Shown here: piece by piece, positions 1 to 12,700 of the stretch
Position numbering within the stretch: position 1 is the stretch's first letter
Layout of the letters: the number at the start of each line of letters is the position of its first letter
Assembly: GCA_038496675.1 (NCBI GenBank)
Contig: CM076661.1
Span: 8,663,091 to 8,727,090, forward strand
Reading direction: 5' to 3'
DNA length: 64,000 nucleotides
From: Rachycentron canadum
Lineage: Eukaryota > Chordata > Actinopteri > Carangiformes > Rachycentridae
The notes under the pieces: model-generated
The model's database searches: none
Seen by the model: the letters and a program-made list of their open reading frames with translations, nothing else
Told to the model about the DNA's origin: nothing
Program-made: the position numbers and the translations under genes

Positions 1-36
<36 letters not shown>

Positions 37-40
37 TACA
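1..40. repeat. compound microsatellite (TA)n(CA)n
   Basis: About 11 TA units run straight into CA units, then ACATACATAG. The repeat is cut by the window edge, so its full length is unknown. Confidence 0.95.
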
Positions 41-801
41 TAGTAGCAAAGAATGGTATTTTACACATTGTTAAATGTCTGCAGACTTCAGAGAGGCATA
101 AGGCACAGTGATGTGGGTTTTGTCTTTTTGCAGTGCATCTGTGTGTGAGCATAGAGAACCTGTGTTAGCAAGCAGCCCCATGCTGGTGGGTCCTTCAGCA
201 AGGTACCACATCCTTCATACCTGCTCTGAATGCTTTTCCCTAGGTTATTCCTGTAACTCATGATTGTTTTCATTGTGTGGTAATCTTTGATCTTGTGATT
301 TAAAAAGAATTGAGTGATTTAAATGATCAAACACCTTGGTTGTGGCTAGGGGTTTAAGGCAGTGACCATGAAATTTAGTCTCCTGATGTTTTCGGAACCT
401 TTGTTGCCTGTTATTGCCCCTGTCTTTCTCTACTTATTTTATAACATAATTTAGGCAAATTTTTATTATTGCTTGCATGACAGCTGACCAGCTATTTTAA
501 TTTGTGAAGCTAATTTATCACTGTTTTAGATTACTCTAACCTGTCCATCATATACTGTCATTAATTTGGACTTAAAAGATAAAAAAAAATTAGAAATAAT
601 TTATTAAAATTGCTATCAGTGGGGGATTTACGCCCCAACTGGCTGGATCATAAGTTTGCTACAGTCAGTGACTCCAACCTTGCTAAGAAGAAACATAATG
701 TTTGGCTATGTGACTAAAGGATCTGTGGGCTGCTGCATTCTTACGTTAACTTTTTATGTAACCCAACTGAAAAGGTGTGTTAAGTGGGAGTCGAGGCTCT
801 G

Positions 802-825
802 TTTTTTTTTTTTTTTTTTTTTTTT
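802..825. repeat. poly-T tract (24 T)
   Basis: Uninterrupted T run. It may be the A-tail of an old minus-strand retroposed copy or a simple expansion; no element was recognised next to it. Confidence 0.9.
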
Positions 826-3800
826 AACTGCCATTCATTCACTTCCACCTTTGCTTATTATGAGCAGAGACATCAAGCTGTTTTATCCTTGTTCTGAAAA
901 GGCTTTTGTTGATTTAGTCTTGATCCTTTTTAAAGAAGGAGCATTTTGTATCCCATTATCCTTTGAAGTTCAATATTCTGTAGTTGTGTAGGTGGGTCGA
1001 AAACAAATCAAGAAACTTTATAGTCTATGGTCACTGCAACCATCAGAACTAATTGCTCAAATTCATCTCCATCCATAGTTTTCTTGTTTAAAGGTTGCTG
1101 CTTTTTTTCTGTCTGCCCTATATAACAGTCTCCTGACCAAGCTGCTGTTTTTGTATCACGTGTGGGAGCACAGTAGTGAAGGCAAGCACTGTCATGTAAT
1201 TCACTTAGTCATGTGGCATTTCTTAAAGCCAGCCAAGCATTGTCCCGAGTTTTATGTGTGTTCCTGTGTGTGTGCTGAACAGCCAAACCAAGCTGTGAAA
1301 CCAGCCTGCGCCTGCCTCCCAGCACGTTGAAGATACAAGGCTGGTGTATGTAGCTTTGAGTGTTCAGCATGTGTGTAACCATGGGAAAGCACTGAGCATG
1401 TATATAACAGTGGGGGAAGGGGGTCACTGACAGTATCATGGCTACAGTAGCAGATAGTTGAGGCCTGAGGCCCATATAGTGGCAGCATTATGTAATCTGT
1501 GGCATGTCATGGCTAAAGGAGGGCTAGTTGTAATATGGAGATAGCCACAGGCCCTTCACTCTCAAGCTGAGCAGGGCGCTAGGACGAAACACAAGGCCAT
1601 CTCTGCTGCTTTATGCTGTTACACAGTCACAAGGTCTGAAGGAATACAAGAGAATCAAGATATTTTAAACTAATATGACTTGGGAAATACCCTTAATCAC
1701 AGTTTTAAAGTAATTATTGTTGTCAATTTTCTTATCTGTTTGGAAATTCCAAGTATTTCCAAGTATATGTGGGTGTTATGCAGTTGACCCTGTAACCATA
1801 GCAGTCAGTTTGAGGTGTCTTTCAGATGCTTTGAATTGGCTGTTTTGTTGAGAGTGTGGCTATTTGTCTAGGTAGAGAACTGCATCTCTGTGGAATAAAA
1901 CACCTGGACAGCTGCCACTAGGAGTGCAGTGTTTTCGTCTTTGAGAATTACACGTGGCTCCAGTAAAACAACAGTGGTTTGACTCTGCTGTTTGCCTTCA
2001 GGATGAATTCTTGGAAATCAGCTGCATGTGAGCAAAGCAGAACAATACTATTCTTAAAGTTGAGTGTCAAAACAACCTGTAGCAATAAACGGACGGCCAT
2101 TAGAGGAGGCTTCTTGTCAATTTTCAAATCAGTAGTATCTGAGTTGACTTAAAACAGGCTACTAAATGTTTTGGGTACGATTAAGCTCAAGTTCACCTGT
2201 TTGCTGTGTTTTACACAAACTAGTCCATTTTGTCCAGTTCGTTTTGCAGTTGTCTGTCATTGCATGGTGGATTTCAGTCTTGGTCTTGATCTAAGCCTGT
2301 GCATCCCAGTGAAATCGACTGGTTTGATTGTGGTGAAAACACAACACAGACAATGTGATACAAATCTAAAGCTAAGATGATTGTTCTGATCCCCTTTTAG
2401 CATCATGTTGCAGGAATGAGTAAAGATGGATCATGTACTCCACCTGTTTTTTCCACCTGTTGTCATTAATTAGAAATTAGTACCAGGTAAAGTCTTGTCT
2501 AATGTTGATTATCCCTAGCCCTATATGACCAAAAGGGGAAATGCATGTTGATTCTTTCCCAGCAACATCAGGGATCATAATGATATAGGAGTGTGCTGGA
2601 GCGAAGCCACAAGATCAACATGTACCAAGTTGGTTAGCAGGCTTTCTCTTTGATCACAGGGCCTCATGCGGTGCCTTTATGGCTGGACCTCAGGGCTGAA
2701 ACACTGGACCGCCCACAGAATGTTTGGCTGGAGAGATCTGAGGCCAGTTGAGCGAGATAAGACACTGTGAAGGTTCGCTGGAGTAGACTACTAGTCTACA
2801 TGGTTTTCATCTAAATTGAGTGATCTGAGAGGAAAACATTTTCAGTCCTTTCCCACCTCACTTCTCCTTTGAGCGATTCTTGTTTTCATGATTTTCACCA
2901 CTTCTTTTTGCTTGTTGTCATCTGTGCTGTTTGTGTGTGTAACTACTACAGGTTGGGAGTATTGGGGAGATACCTAAGGCATCTTAAGAAGCCGTCCTTT
3001 TGATTTCTTAGCTAACCTTGCTCAATTGATGTTAGCCAGCACCATACTGCCAGTTATCTGTCACTAACACATGCTTTGTGAGTTATGTTCGTATGTTCCT
3101 ATTTTTGTATTGTTTTTGATGAAACAGATTTTCTATCAGACCTGTTCATATGAAATTTGAAAAACAAAAAGGAGCAATTTAATCATATGACACAGTTTAA
3201 ATTTAGTATCTTTAATCTAAGGCTAAATTATACTCAGTCTCATCTATCTTACACCCATGTTTCAACAGTGAGCCCTCTTCGTTGGAGAGACAAAGATCTC
3301 TTACTGTCAAAGAAATGTAATAAAGCCCAGTATCAGTGCTTTCTCCAAGGATCTTTAGAATAGAAATGTCACAGTCACAACACTAGTTTGTGTGTTGCAC
3401 TTTCCACTTCACTCCATTCATTATCAGTGTCCTCGTAGCTATTGATTAGCTGATGAGATGGATGGGCAAACAGATCGTGTAGATTACTCGTATATTAAGC
3501 TTCTTAGAAAAGTGAGGAAGTCAGGTCGATTCTGACCTTGCTTACTCATCAAATCAGGATAACTTTATGTATTCATAAATATGCATTTCAAGTTGTGGGT
3601 GTGTTTTCCAAGGTTAGCTCAAACTTACAAGTCCAGATGGGAACATAAATGAGACACCATAAATACTTAATAATTTATTTATAGTATATTTTATGTTTAT
3701 ATTATATATTTATAATGATCCATGAAGTGTAAACACAGACTTCACCATGAAATGGTTTCATGTTTCTGGGGGTGATACAGTTTAAGGTAAGAAACTAATT

Positions 3801-5205
3801 GGATGTTTTTCTATTAAAATCCACTTGAGAAGTAAAATAAATAAAGAATTACTGTCAGCAATTAAACTTAGATCTAGATTATTCATATAAATGTTTTACT
3901 CTAATGTTAGGATTCCATGTGCTTTTGTTGATGAGTTGACATTTGGGTATTTTTTTTCCCCCAGATGTAGAAAATTGCACCACTGAGGACAGACAGATGT
4001 TTGTAGAGATGAACAAAGTGACATCGACTGTGACAGTTGATTTTATAATTCACTAATAATCTGTTTTCTTGTGTGGTTTGTTTTATAAAAAGTTCAGCAC
4101 CTTAATATGTTTATAAACGAATAAAGTTCAGCACACTGTTGGACAATGTACTTTTCTTTTTTGAATTAACTTTAACACTGCATCTAACTTTCTTAAACAT
4201 GTCAGGGAGTCTGGACAAATATTTGCTAACAAGGTTTAGCCAGGCGTGGGTGTGTGGGTGGTCTGTGTGTTGCCCTCTGTGGGTTCCTACAGGACCAGTG
4301 TAGGAGCAGTGACTGAGTGTTTACTGAGAGCACAGACACACAGCCCACTCACACAAGAGCAGATATATCAGCACGGCACTAATACTCCATTTCCCGCTAA
4401 GGTATGTGTGAGCATATGTGGTGCAGCCACATGTGTGTGCTATCTATATCAAATCCCTCTGTATCAGCGTGCTATATATGATAGAAGTTTTTATCGAGGC
4501 TAATTAGGTTCTTGCAGCAGCTCAGCTCATTTCTGTGCTAGACTACTGTCTAAAACATGAACTGTCTTCACCCTTGCCTACTCTTATCATGTCATCCTCC
4601 CCCTCATCCTTTGCTTCAAATCTCCTCTTGGCTAAGATGAGGGTCCTTAAAAGTCTTTGGAATGGCTTTAGTGCTTCAGTGACTTTAGCCTAGGCAAGAA
4701 GGGCTAAGATGGAAGGTAAAAGGTGAGAGAATTGAAGGGTAGATGGTAAAATAAAAAGATTAAAGTGATGGAATAGCAATCTTTTGGAAGCTTGGGAATG
4801 ATGTTTGTTTATGTTCTAATTGGTTAAACATTTAACAAATATTAAATATATTTTCCACACTGGTGTTTATTCAGAACAAAATGTACCTGGGATGGGGATC
4901 CCCTGTACAATGATTTATACAAATTTGTGATTTGATCCAGTTAATTGTTATGTGGCAAGTTCTTGGCATGAAAAGGTAAATAAAGCACTGAAATTCTAAA
5001 GTAGCTGAAGAGAAAATTGTCTGCACTTTGACTTATGGAACTGATTTAGTACTTTGTGCTTACTCTAAGGTATGAAGCTTGAACGTTATCCCTCTCCTCA
5101 TCTGCCAAATGAGTAAACATAAATGTAAATTGTGACTTGAAATCACACCAAGGAGTTATCTTTTTGATGTTAGACAGTAGATGGCATAACATTTTTGGCA
5201 CACTC

Positions 5206-5222
5206 AAAAAAAAAAAAAAAAA
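5206..5222. repeat. poly-A tract (17 A)
   Basis: Uninterrupted A run following CACTC. No SINE or LINE body was recognised upstream. Confidence 0.9.
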
Positions 5223-8200
5223 CAGTTTTTTGGATTGCTACAGTAAACCTGACCTTGACGCCTGCATCCCTGCAGATGTTGGGTCATCATCCATTCTGTC
5301 AGTGCCTGCAGTTATGGATCCAGTGGGCTCAACCACTTCAGTTGTTTTGGAAAGGTTACACCCTTCTGTGGCCCTAACATGAGATCTGATAGACACACAA
5401 TTTTGTTTTTTTTTTTTTGTTTTTTTTAAATAATATGACTAAGAGTATTTGCTATTGTTATTGTTGTTCTGTATTTGTGGGATCAAATGTAATCCTTCAA
5501 CACTTTTACATGGGTGTGAACCTTTTTTTTTTATTATTTTTAACTTATTGAATTTATCCAATTTTAAGACAGAAAATAGGAAAACAATTGTGAAAGAAGT
5601 CCAATGGCTTCAAAGACATGGGGACAGATAAATAACATAATAAGGTAGCTGTGGTCTCTGATGTCTATTTCACTCGTACAGCTCCCACACACATATGCTC
5701 ACAGCGGGTGGAGCTGGACAGATGAAAGGCTCAGGTGCTGTGCAGGTGGACTGAGGTGTGTGTGCTGCAGTGCAAACAAAAGCCTCCCTCTGTAGAAACC
5801 GCCAGTGTGTTTCATCAAGTCCACAGAGAATGAGTGTCAGTTTGTGTGTGTGAATGTTGAAAAATCAGTACATGCCTCAGTGGCTCTGGCAGCTCTCTTT
5901 GCAGTGCGTTCCTAAACCACAGCCAAACTGTCCAAACTGTCTATCAGCAGCACCTCCTCTGTCCTTTACCGTCCAACTCGGTCTTCTTGCATTCAGTCCA
6001 CATGGCACCTGGGTTTACAGAACACCCCTGCAATTTTGCTTCATGATCACAAATCAACCATAGTCCCATGTGCTGTTCAGGTACCACCACTTTCAGCTTG
6101 TCTGTGTTTGTGTCTTGTTTTCCAGTAGAAACGGTAGGGTGCTTTTCTTTGTAGCATGAATCTGTTGATTGGTGTGGTGGAGGGAGTGTGCAGTTGTTGG
6201 TTTGGAAGAGTCTGCTCAGCTCCCTATAACTTATATAACTCTGTTCACTCCTGTTGGTGCAGTCTTATTCCTCTCTAGGGTTCCTGTTTACAGGTGCCTG
6301 CTTGGCGACACTCAGGAGATGGGAAATGAAAATGAGATGAAATCAGGGCTATTCTTTCATGGCACCTTGCATGCTTTGTGAATATACTTGACTTAAGGGA
6401 ATTATTTTTGGTTAGCAGTGATTTCGTGCTGATATTTTTGATTTTGTTTACACGTGTTTGCAGTGTAGTGTTGAATTTCCCTTCCTTGCACATTGCTATA
6501 TTAAGGTAGTTTTGAGGGAAATTATTCTAGTGTCTGGTTGTAGATGTACCACGGTCATTGAGGTTTATTTGAGTCACAGGTTTTGAAAGGAGAAATGGTT
6601 AGAGCAGACAGTTCAATCAATAGGACTGAAAAACAAAGACATCCCACTTTAAAAGGTCCATGCACAGGTTCAGCCAGTCATTACTATAGACCAAGGTATG
6701 GTTCTTTGGAAATAATCTGAAGACTTCATAACTTGTTTTGACAGAAGTGTTAGGAGTAAAGAGGTTTGGTTTTCTGGCCTCCTTGGTGGGTGTACTGTTG
6801 TTGTTCTGAATATTGTGAAAGAATTGATGGCATACAGCAACAGGGAATGGGCCCAGGGTGATGAGGTGATGGGGCCACTTTGGGATGCTTGAGGATGTAA
6901 TTATTCAAGGAGGACCACGCCACACATGGTTTTGATGCTGTGTACTCTGCTTTATTAGTGAGCTAATGCATATGGTCAAACAGATTCAACACAATTCCCT
7001 GTGTACCTGGAATAAAAAAATCTTCATGGTGTTCTCAGCTTTTGTTTTGTGTAAACAAAGTTTGTACCCTGGATCCTTCCTCTCGTGTGCTGTGTGAAAT
7101 GAAGGGGGAAAGAAGAGGAAAGGAGAGAGAACTGTAATGAAAGAGTGAAGAGCCCTGGCCTTATAAAAGTCAGCCATCCATATAATTAGCTGATGCTCTG
7201 TTCTTCTTCTAAGAGCCCTCACAACTAAACATTTAATAACCAACTTTTGTTAGTCAAACCAATTGACTTTTCCAGCAGATTTCATTTGTCTGTATTAAAA
7301 TAGTCTCTGAAGATATTGAACATGCAAATGGGTGAAGAAAAACATTTTTATGAGCTGTGTCTGAGTTGTAAAGTAAGGGTTATTTCAGCGGCAGTTCATT
7401 TTTATTTCGCAATGCATTGACATCAATTGATAATTATAAACTTATCTCTTGGAAATGGGGCTATGACTGCCTATGCAGTTGTTCTAATGTTCTTTGTTTT
7501 TCGTTCTTCAGCCAAAAACACATTGATTATGTCCTTGACACTCAAGACCTTTTTTTTTTGTTTGGAGCAGTTAATCCAAAATCTCAAGGTCTGGATCTGC
7601 TTTTCTGCACTTGGCACTTTTAACAAGTGACAGCAAAACTTTTCCGCTGTCAATTCTACAATAAATGCACAACGGTGTTCTTGTCTTTTAACAACTCTCT
7701 TCTGCCAACTAGTAAGATGTTTTCAAGATGCTGTCCCCCTGTAGAACAATGCCGCCCACTCAGCTGACAGATATCTTTTTCCACAATTTGTTTCTTGTGA
7801 AATTTCTGTGCAATGTCGTGTTCCTCAATGAGTATTTGAACAAACAGAACTTGTCTCATAAGGCCTCTGTCGATTTGGGAAATTAGTGTAGAAATGAACT
7901 AATGCGCCATGCTTCCTCCAATAATGAGTCTGCAGTCTTCTCCGGTGTTGTCACATTCATTTGGTGACTTATTCGTATTGGACTCTGTTGTAGTATATGG
8001 TCTTGCTAAAATATTTAATCCACTTGCTCTCAGGAGACAAAATATTTACTGGCAGTGATTCACAACTTTGTTGTTCAATGTTTGGCATATGCCATTTGCA
8101 TTTGCAACACATTTCAGATGGGACATTTTGTCTCTCAAGCTACAGTCCTCATTGATTAAAACACTTCAAAGGGGAGCTTGGTAATGATTTTTTCTCCAGC

Positions 8201-9639
8201 AACCAGTGCCATCTGTCTTTCAAGTCTTTACAAAAGGCACAAATGGAGTTCTTTGGGAATCGTAATTTATGTACCTGCCTCAGTTTGACTGCAGTGACTT
8301 TAGTGTACTTGATTGGGTCATTTGTTTGTTTACAATAAAGGGAAAGTAGGTGCTTAATAGATTGAACTTCATCCATAGAATAGAGAACTTCTACACTTCT
8401 CTCACTCAAAACAACAAAAGATTGCATTAAGTGAAAGGGAATGTATGATGGCTACTGGGAGTTAAATCAACAGTAGCAGCTTATATCTCCTAGTAGCTAC
8501 GGATGTGAAAATGTTTTGTAGTTAAAAGTGAATTTATATTGTTTTGACCATGGCTCAGTTCAAGCTGCTCTTTCGATGAAAATCAGCAAACAGGGATTTA
8601 CAAAGTGCCTCTTGGCTGGAAAATTGACACTACACAAGCACAGTGGTTTTATGCATCCAGTACAATTTATCATGTTTGGCTGCCAAAGTTTGGCACATCT
8701 GCAAAATGTATCCAGCTGTATGAAAGCATATGGTTAAATTGCTGCCAGATGGCATATTTCAATCCTCTGCAAATAGTATGTCGCTTTTATTATGGTACAT
8801 ATTTTAAAATGTTAACTGTACAAGAATACGTATTCTAATCTTAATTTGTACTTGATTATGATATGTACATTAATTGTCAAGAAGTCCTCATTATTAGATC
8901 TCATTCAAATTTATATGAACTTTTAATGGAAATTGTTGACAGATAACAGATTTGTGTTTGGCTGCATCTCAGTAAGTCAAAACTCCCTCTGTTGCCTTGT
9001 GCTTATTTGATTGTAAGATACTAACAATTGCATGGAAATAGCAAGTAAAACTATCCAGCACAGTATACCATACCTGCTAAGTGTCGGGTGAGAAGAGACA
9101 GAGAGGGAGCTGTGGACAGCGAAAGAGACAAATATGTGGGGAGAAAAAGGGAGGGAAAGATCTCAAGGGTCCTGACCTGACTCTTATGATCTTTACTGGA
9201 AAGACGGAGGATTTGAAATGCAAAGTAACAGTTGGAAATCTATTACTGTTATGAATCTATTATACATTAGATTTTTAATGGGCTTTCTATGAACTGAGAA
9301 ACTATGATGCAGTGTGATTAGGAGATTTGTTTGCTGGTGCAGTGCATTTCACAATGCTTCCTGCATAGGTGTATATGTCTAATTGTTTTACTTAATTGCT
9401 CTGCTTTTAAAATTTTTAAATGATATGGTTGTTAACATATCAAAGCCGAAGTAAAAAGCTTCAACATTTATGTGCACCACAATGAAAAGGGATTCTTTCT
9501 ATTAAGTATTTCTCCTCATGCTAGCTTGTATCTCTAGAGTCATGTCTTTGTTGAGGTTAGGAGACATTTCTTCCACACCCTTCTTTACGCTGATGTCTGT
9601 CTTGCCTTGATTTACAATTCCTTTGATGGCCAGAAAGGT

Positions 9640-9776
9640 GTCTAATACCTCAAGTGCTGCATAAATAAAATATCTGCCTGGGCCAAGGGAGCTGATCAAT
9701 TTATGCATGTCCTTTTATAAACTGTCAGCTTCTCCTTTGTCCATGTCTGCGCACATAATTAAACGCCACCATGTTT
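9640..9776. promoter_or_regulatory. candidate conserved non-coding element in the intron
   Basis: The stretch is free of simple repeats and carries dense homeodomain and SOX-like words: TGATCAATTTATGCATG (9693-9709), CCTTTGT (SOX type, 9734-9740) and ATAATTAAA (9755-9763). This texture is typical of vertebrate enhancers. It is a judgement by eye; no alignment was possible. Confidence 0.25.
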
Positions 9777-9799
9777 CTCAGTGCTCAGTATCTCCATCT

Positions 9800-12700
9800 T
9801 ATTCCTCTCTCTTAACCTTTATCAAAAGAGACTGTGAGAGAAAAGCATGAAAAATGTAAGATGCACTGTTTCTCAATATTCTTTTTTTCAAATTTCAAGT
9901 TCCTTGATACAATATACTATTTCTCTTCGTTCATCAACTTGGAGAAGAGTATGTCAGCTATCTAACCCTGTATTATGGGACTAATAAAGCTGAAAGCATA
10001 CTGTGTCTCAGCCAGCACCACAGATGAACACAAAAAATCAGAGGAGGCTGAAATCTCAATGCATTTACCTCAGGGACTTGTGTCTGGTTGGAAAAGTTTA
10101 AGTAGAAACATGCTGTACTTTTGTGCTCCATCAGGCCCCCATCTCTCTAGCTGTCCAATTATCTTTGTTTGAATATCTTTACTGTATCTTAAATGGTACG
10201 GTATGTATGGTCTGGTAGATATATCAGCTGAGTTCAGGATTTAGGGAAACATAAATGAACATGGCCTATCCATGACACATTAACATTTAAGTATTGCCAA
10301 GATTAGTCCTTTTGAATCACTTCATTTAACATTTACAGGGTTAGTACTGTATTTTGTTGCACTGGTACGTATTAACATTCAGAAAAACACAACAAATGCA
10401 GTTCATTTTATGTCCATTGTTTAGACTCCTATTCAGAAATTAAAATAAACACTGAGATGTATCATGATCTGAGTGGCTTACCACTTCTGCTTAACAATGT
10501 CCTGCTGGAAACCCTGTAAGTGGATGTGCCTGCTGCCAACATATCGCCCCTGTTCTCCCCATCATTGGCATTGGCATTATCATCATTTTTAAAACCCAAA
10601 GTTTCTCCTGTGAAATTGTCTCCATTGCTCAGGGAGAGTAACGGCCTTGTTAACTGCCTCTAAGTGGTGGAGGCAAGGACTGAGAATTATCGATGAGGCT
10701 CTTTTTCAGAAAAGCCCTTGCAGTGCTCACAGTAAATATTGGTTTGGCTCTCTCCTACCAGCCCTGAGGTTAGATAATGCAAACAGCATATGTGGAATTA
10801 TATGGTGGAAAAGTAAACATTAAATATTGAGCACCTATAAACATAAATGAAGAGACAAGTTGACATGTTGGTCTGTCGGGGCTGAGGTGTAGTTATGCAT
10901 ATGAAATTTTTTCTTAATTCACAAGCCACATCACAAAGTGATACCTTGGCACTTTCTTGTGGATTTAAAGGTGCCTCTAGATTGTTTATTTCTCACTTTA
11001 AAATTAGACTTTTAACAATTTGCAAACTACACATTCAGATATTTCTTTACACACGTGCTGTGCCACATATTATGCCGCTACATACCGTACATCTCAGAGA
11101 TTAGTTTCCTTGAATATGCATCTTCTCAGTGGTCTTGTATAAGTAAGTAAATGAGGTATCGGTGTATTATTAATTAAAGATGCATCCTTCTTTTCATTCA
11201 TGTATAATGCGATAATTTAACAAATTATTAGCATGCTATAGATGATGTAGAGTAACAATTTTATTAATTGTTTTATTGTCAATGGTAAACCTATTTAATT
11301 CACCAAAAATACTGTTTAATAGATTTGATTTTACAATGCTGACAGCAGCTCACGTGACCATTTTGTGGAACTTCATTCATTGCTGCATTCGTTTTGTCAT
11401 GTGTCCCAATTTTCAGTTTTTCTGCCTCCCCAGACTCTGTAGAAATGTTCTCTGCCTCTCTTCTGTAGGCTGTCAGACTACAGCTGTCATAGAGAGAACA
11501 AGGAAGATTTAAAGCAAGCAGAGTAAGAAAAGCTTCTCTAATAAGGCAGGTTGATACCATCAGATGTAATGAATTCAGAGCTGTATCTGATTCTGCGGGT
11601 TTATGCTCACTGAGCCTGATGATTCTTATATCATTTTAAAGCTGCTAGTATTGATTTTTGAAGTGAGGCACATGGATTTGCTGAGCCAATGCATCTGGAG
11701 TTAACTCTCAGTCTCTATAAAGGGAGAGTGGATTTATCTGCTGCCTCACAACTGTACAACAGAGATATTTTGCCTTCCAAGCAAATCTGACTCCTGCTGC
11801 AGTCTAGAAGACAAGGTGCAGAGAGCTGGGTTGGATACTGCAGTGCCTTGTTATATTAATCTTTTTAGCATGGGTTTTGTCTATATTAAGGATGAGTTTG
11901 AGCTTCAGTGTTGGGAATGGGGAGTAAGGAATGACTGTTTCAGTCAACAGATCCAAGACGGGTTCAGTCCTGCACCTGCTTCAGTTGGGAAGTTAACACA
12001 GTGAATGATTTGTGCTCCCTGTGCGACATTCGCTCAAGGCAAAATGTACAAGAGCCAACTTTACTGCTTAACAGTCCATGGTGCTTATGCTAGCAGTTGG
12101 AACAGGGTCCAAGGCAGTCTCCTTGATCTGTGACCCAGTCTTTTTCTAATCCTTCCCCTCAGAAGCCTCAAGTAGATGACTGAGTGAAAAAGAGTGTGAG
12201 TGAGAACTGAAAGTAAGAGATGGAGTTATTGAGTGACAATGTAGGAGTGCTGGAGAAATCGCCCAACGCAGCATTCAGCCAGCGCCACAAGACTTGTCCT
12301 GTGTGCAGCAGGTTTCATGTCTGGCAGGCAGCCCACAGTCCATTTTAATTCACTCAAAGGATGCAGGCTGGACTCGTATAGTTTGGTGGTCCTTTTCTGA
12401 TTGTTGTTTTGTTTGGGTGATGGGAGTGTGATTGTTTTCTTGATCAGGCCATTAGATGTGGATCAGCTTTGATGCAAACAGACAGCACTGAATCTACTGA
12501 GCTGGAGTAATTGGACCATGTGGGGAACATCAGATCCGCTTCTGGAAAATACACACACTAATGACAACAATTTCATACACACACACACACACACACACAA
12601 ACGCTGCCTCCCATAATAACACTCTCTGTTACAGTGATCAGATAAAAGCCAGCCTATTGTCAGATTAGAATAAAAAGCAGCTTTATTTTTTTAAACAAAG

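Larger units (their letters stand above)
41..9480. other. stxbp6: intronic DNA of stxbp6 (inferred), no recognisable gene
   Basis: No known exon was recognised on either strand. There are homopolymer runs (T24 at 802-825, A17 at 5206-5222, T runs near 5403-5427) and an AT-rich stretch near 3660-3720. At 3966 an acceptor-like TTTTTTTTCCCCCAG is followed by about 30 open codons and then TAA, without a good donor; this is probably chance. I specifically looked for the missing N-terminal amisyn exon (GEYLTYICLS-like coding) and did not find it. Confidence 0.6.

Noticed and set aside
3966..4055. Possible exon after TTTTTTTTCCCCCAG
   Set aside because: Ends in TAA after about 30 codons with no good donor, and does not resemble the missing amisyn N-terminus.
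4266..4280. Reverse-strand CTCF-like word CCACAGAGGGCA
   Set aside because: Lacks one base of spacing relative to the consensus, so weaker than the 49130 site.
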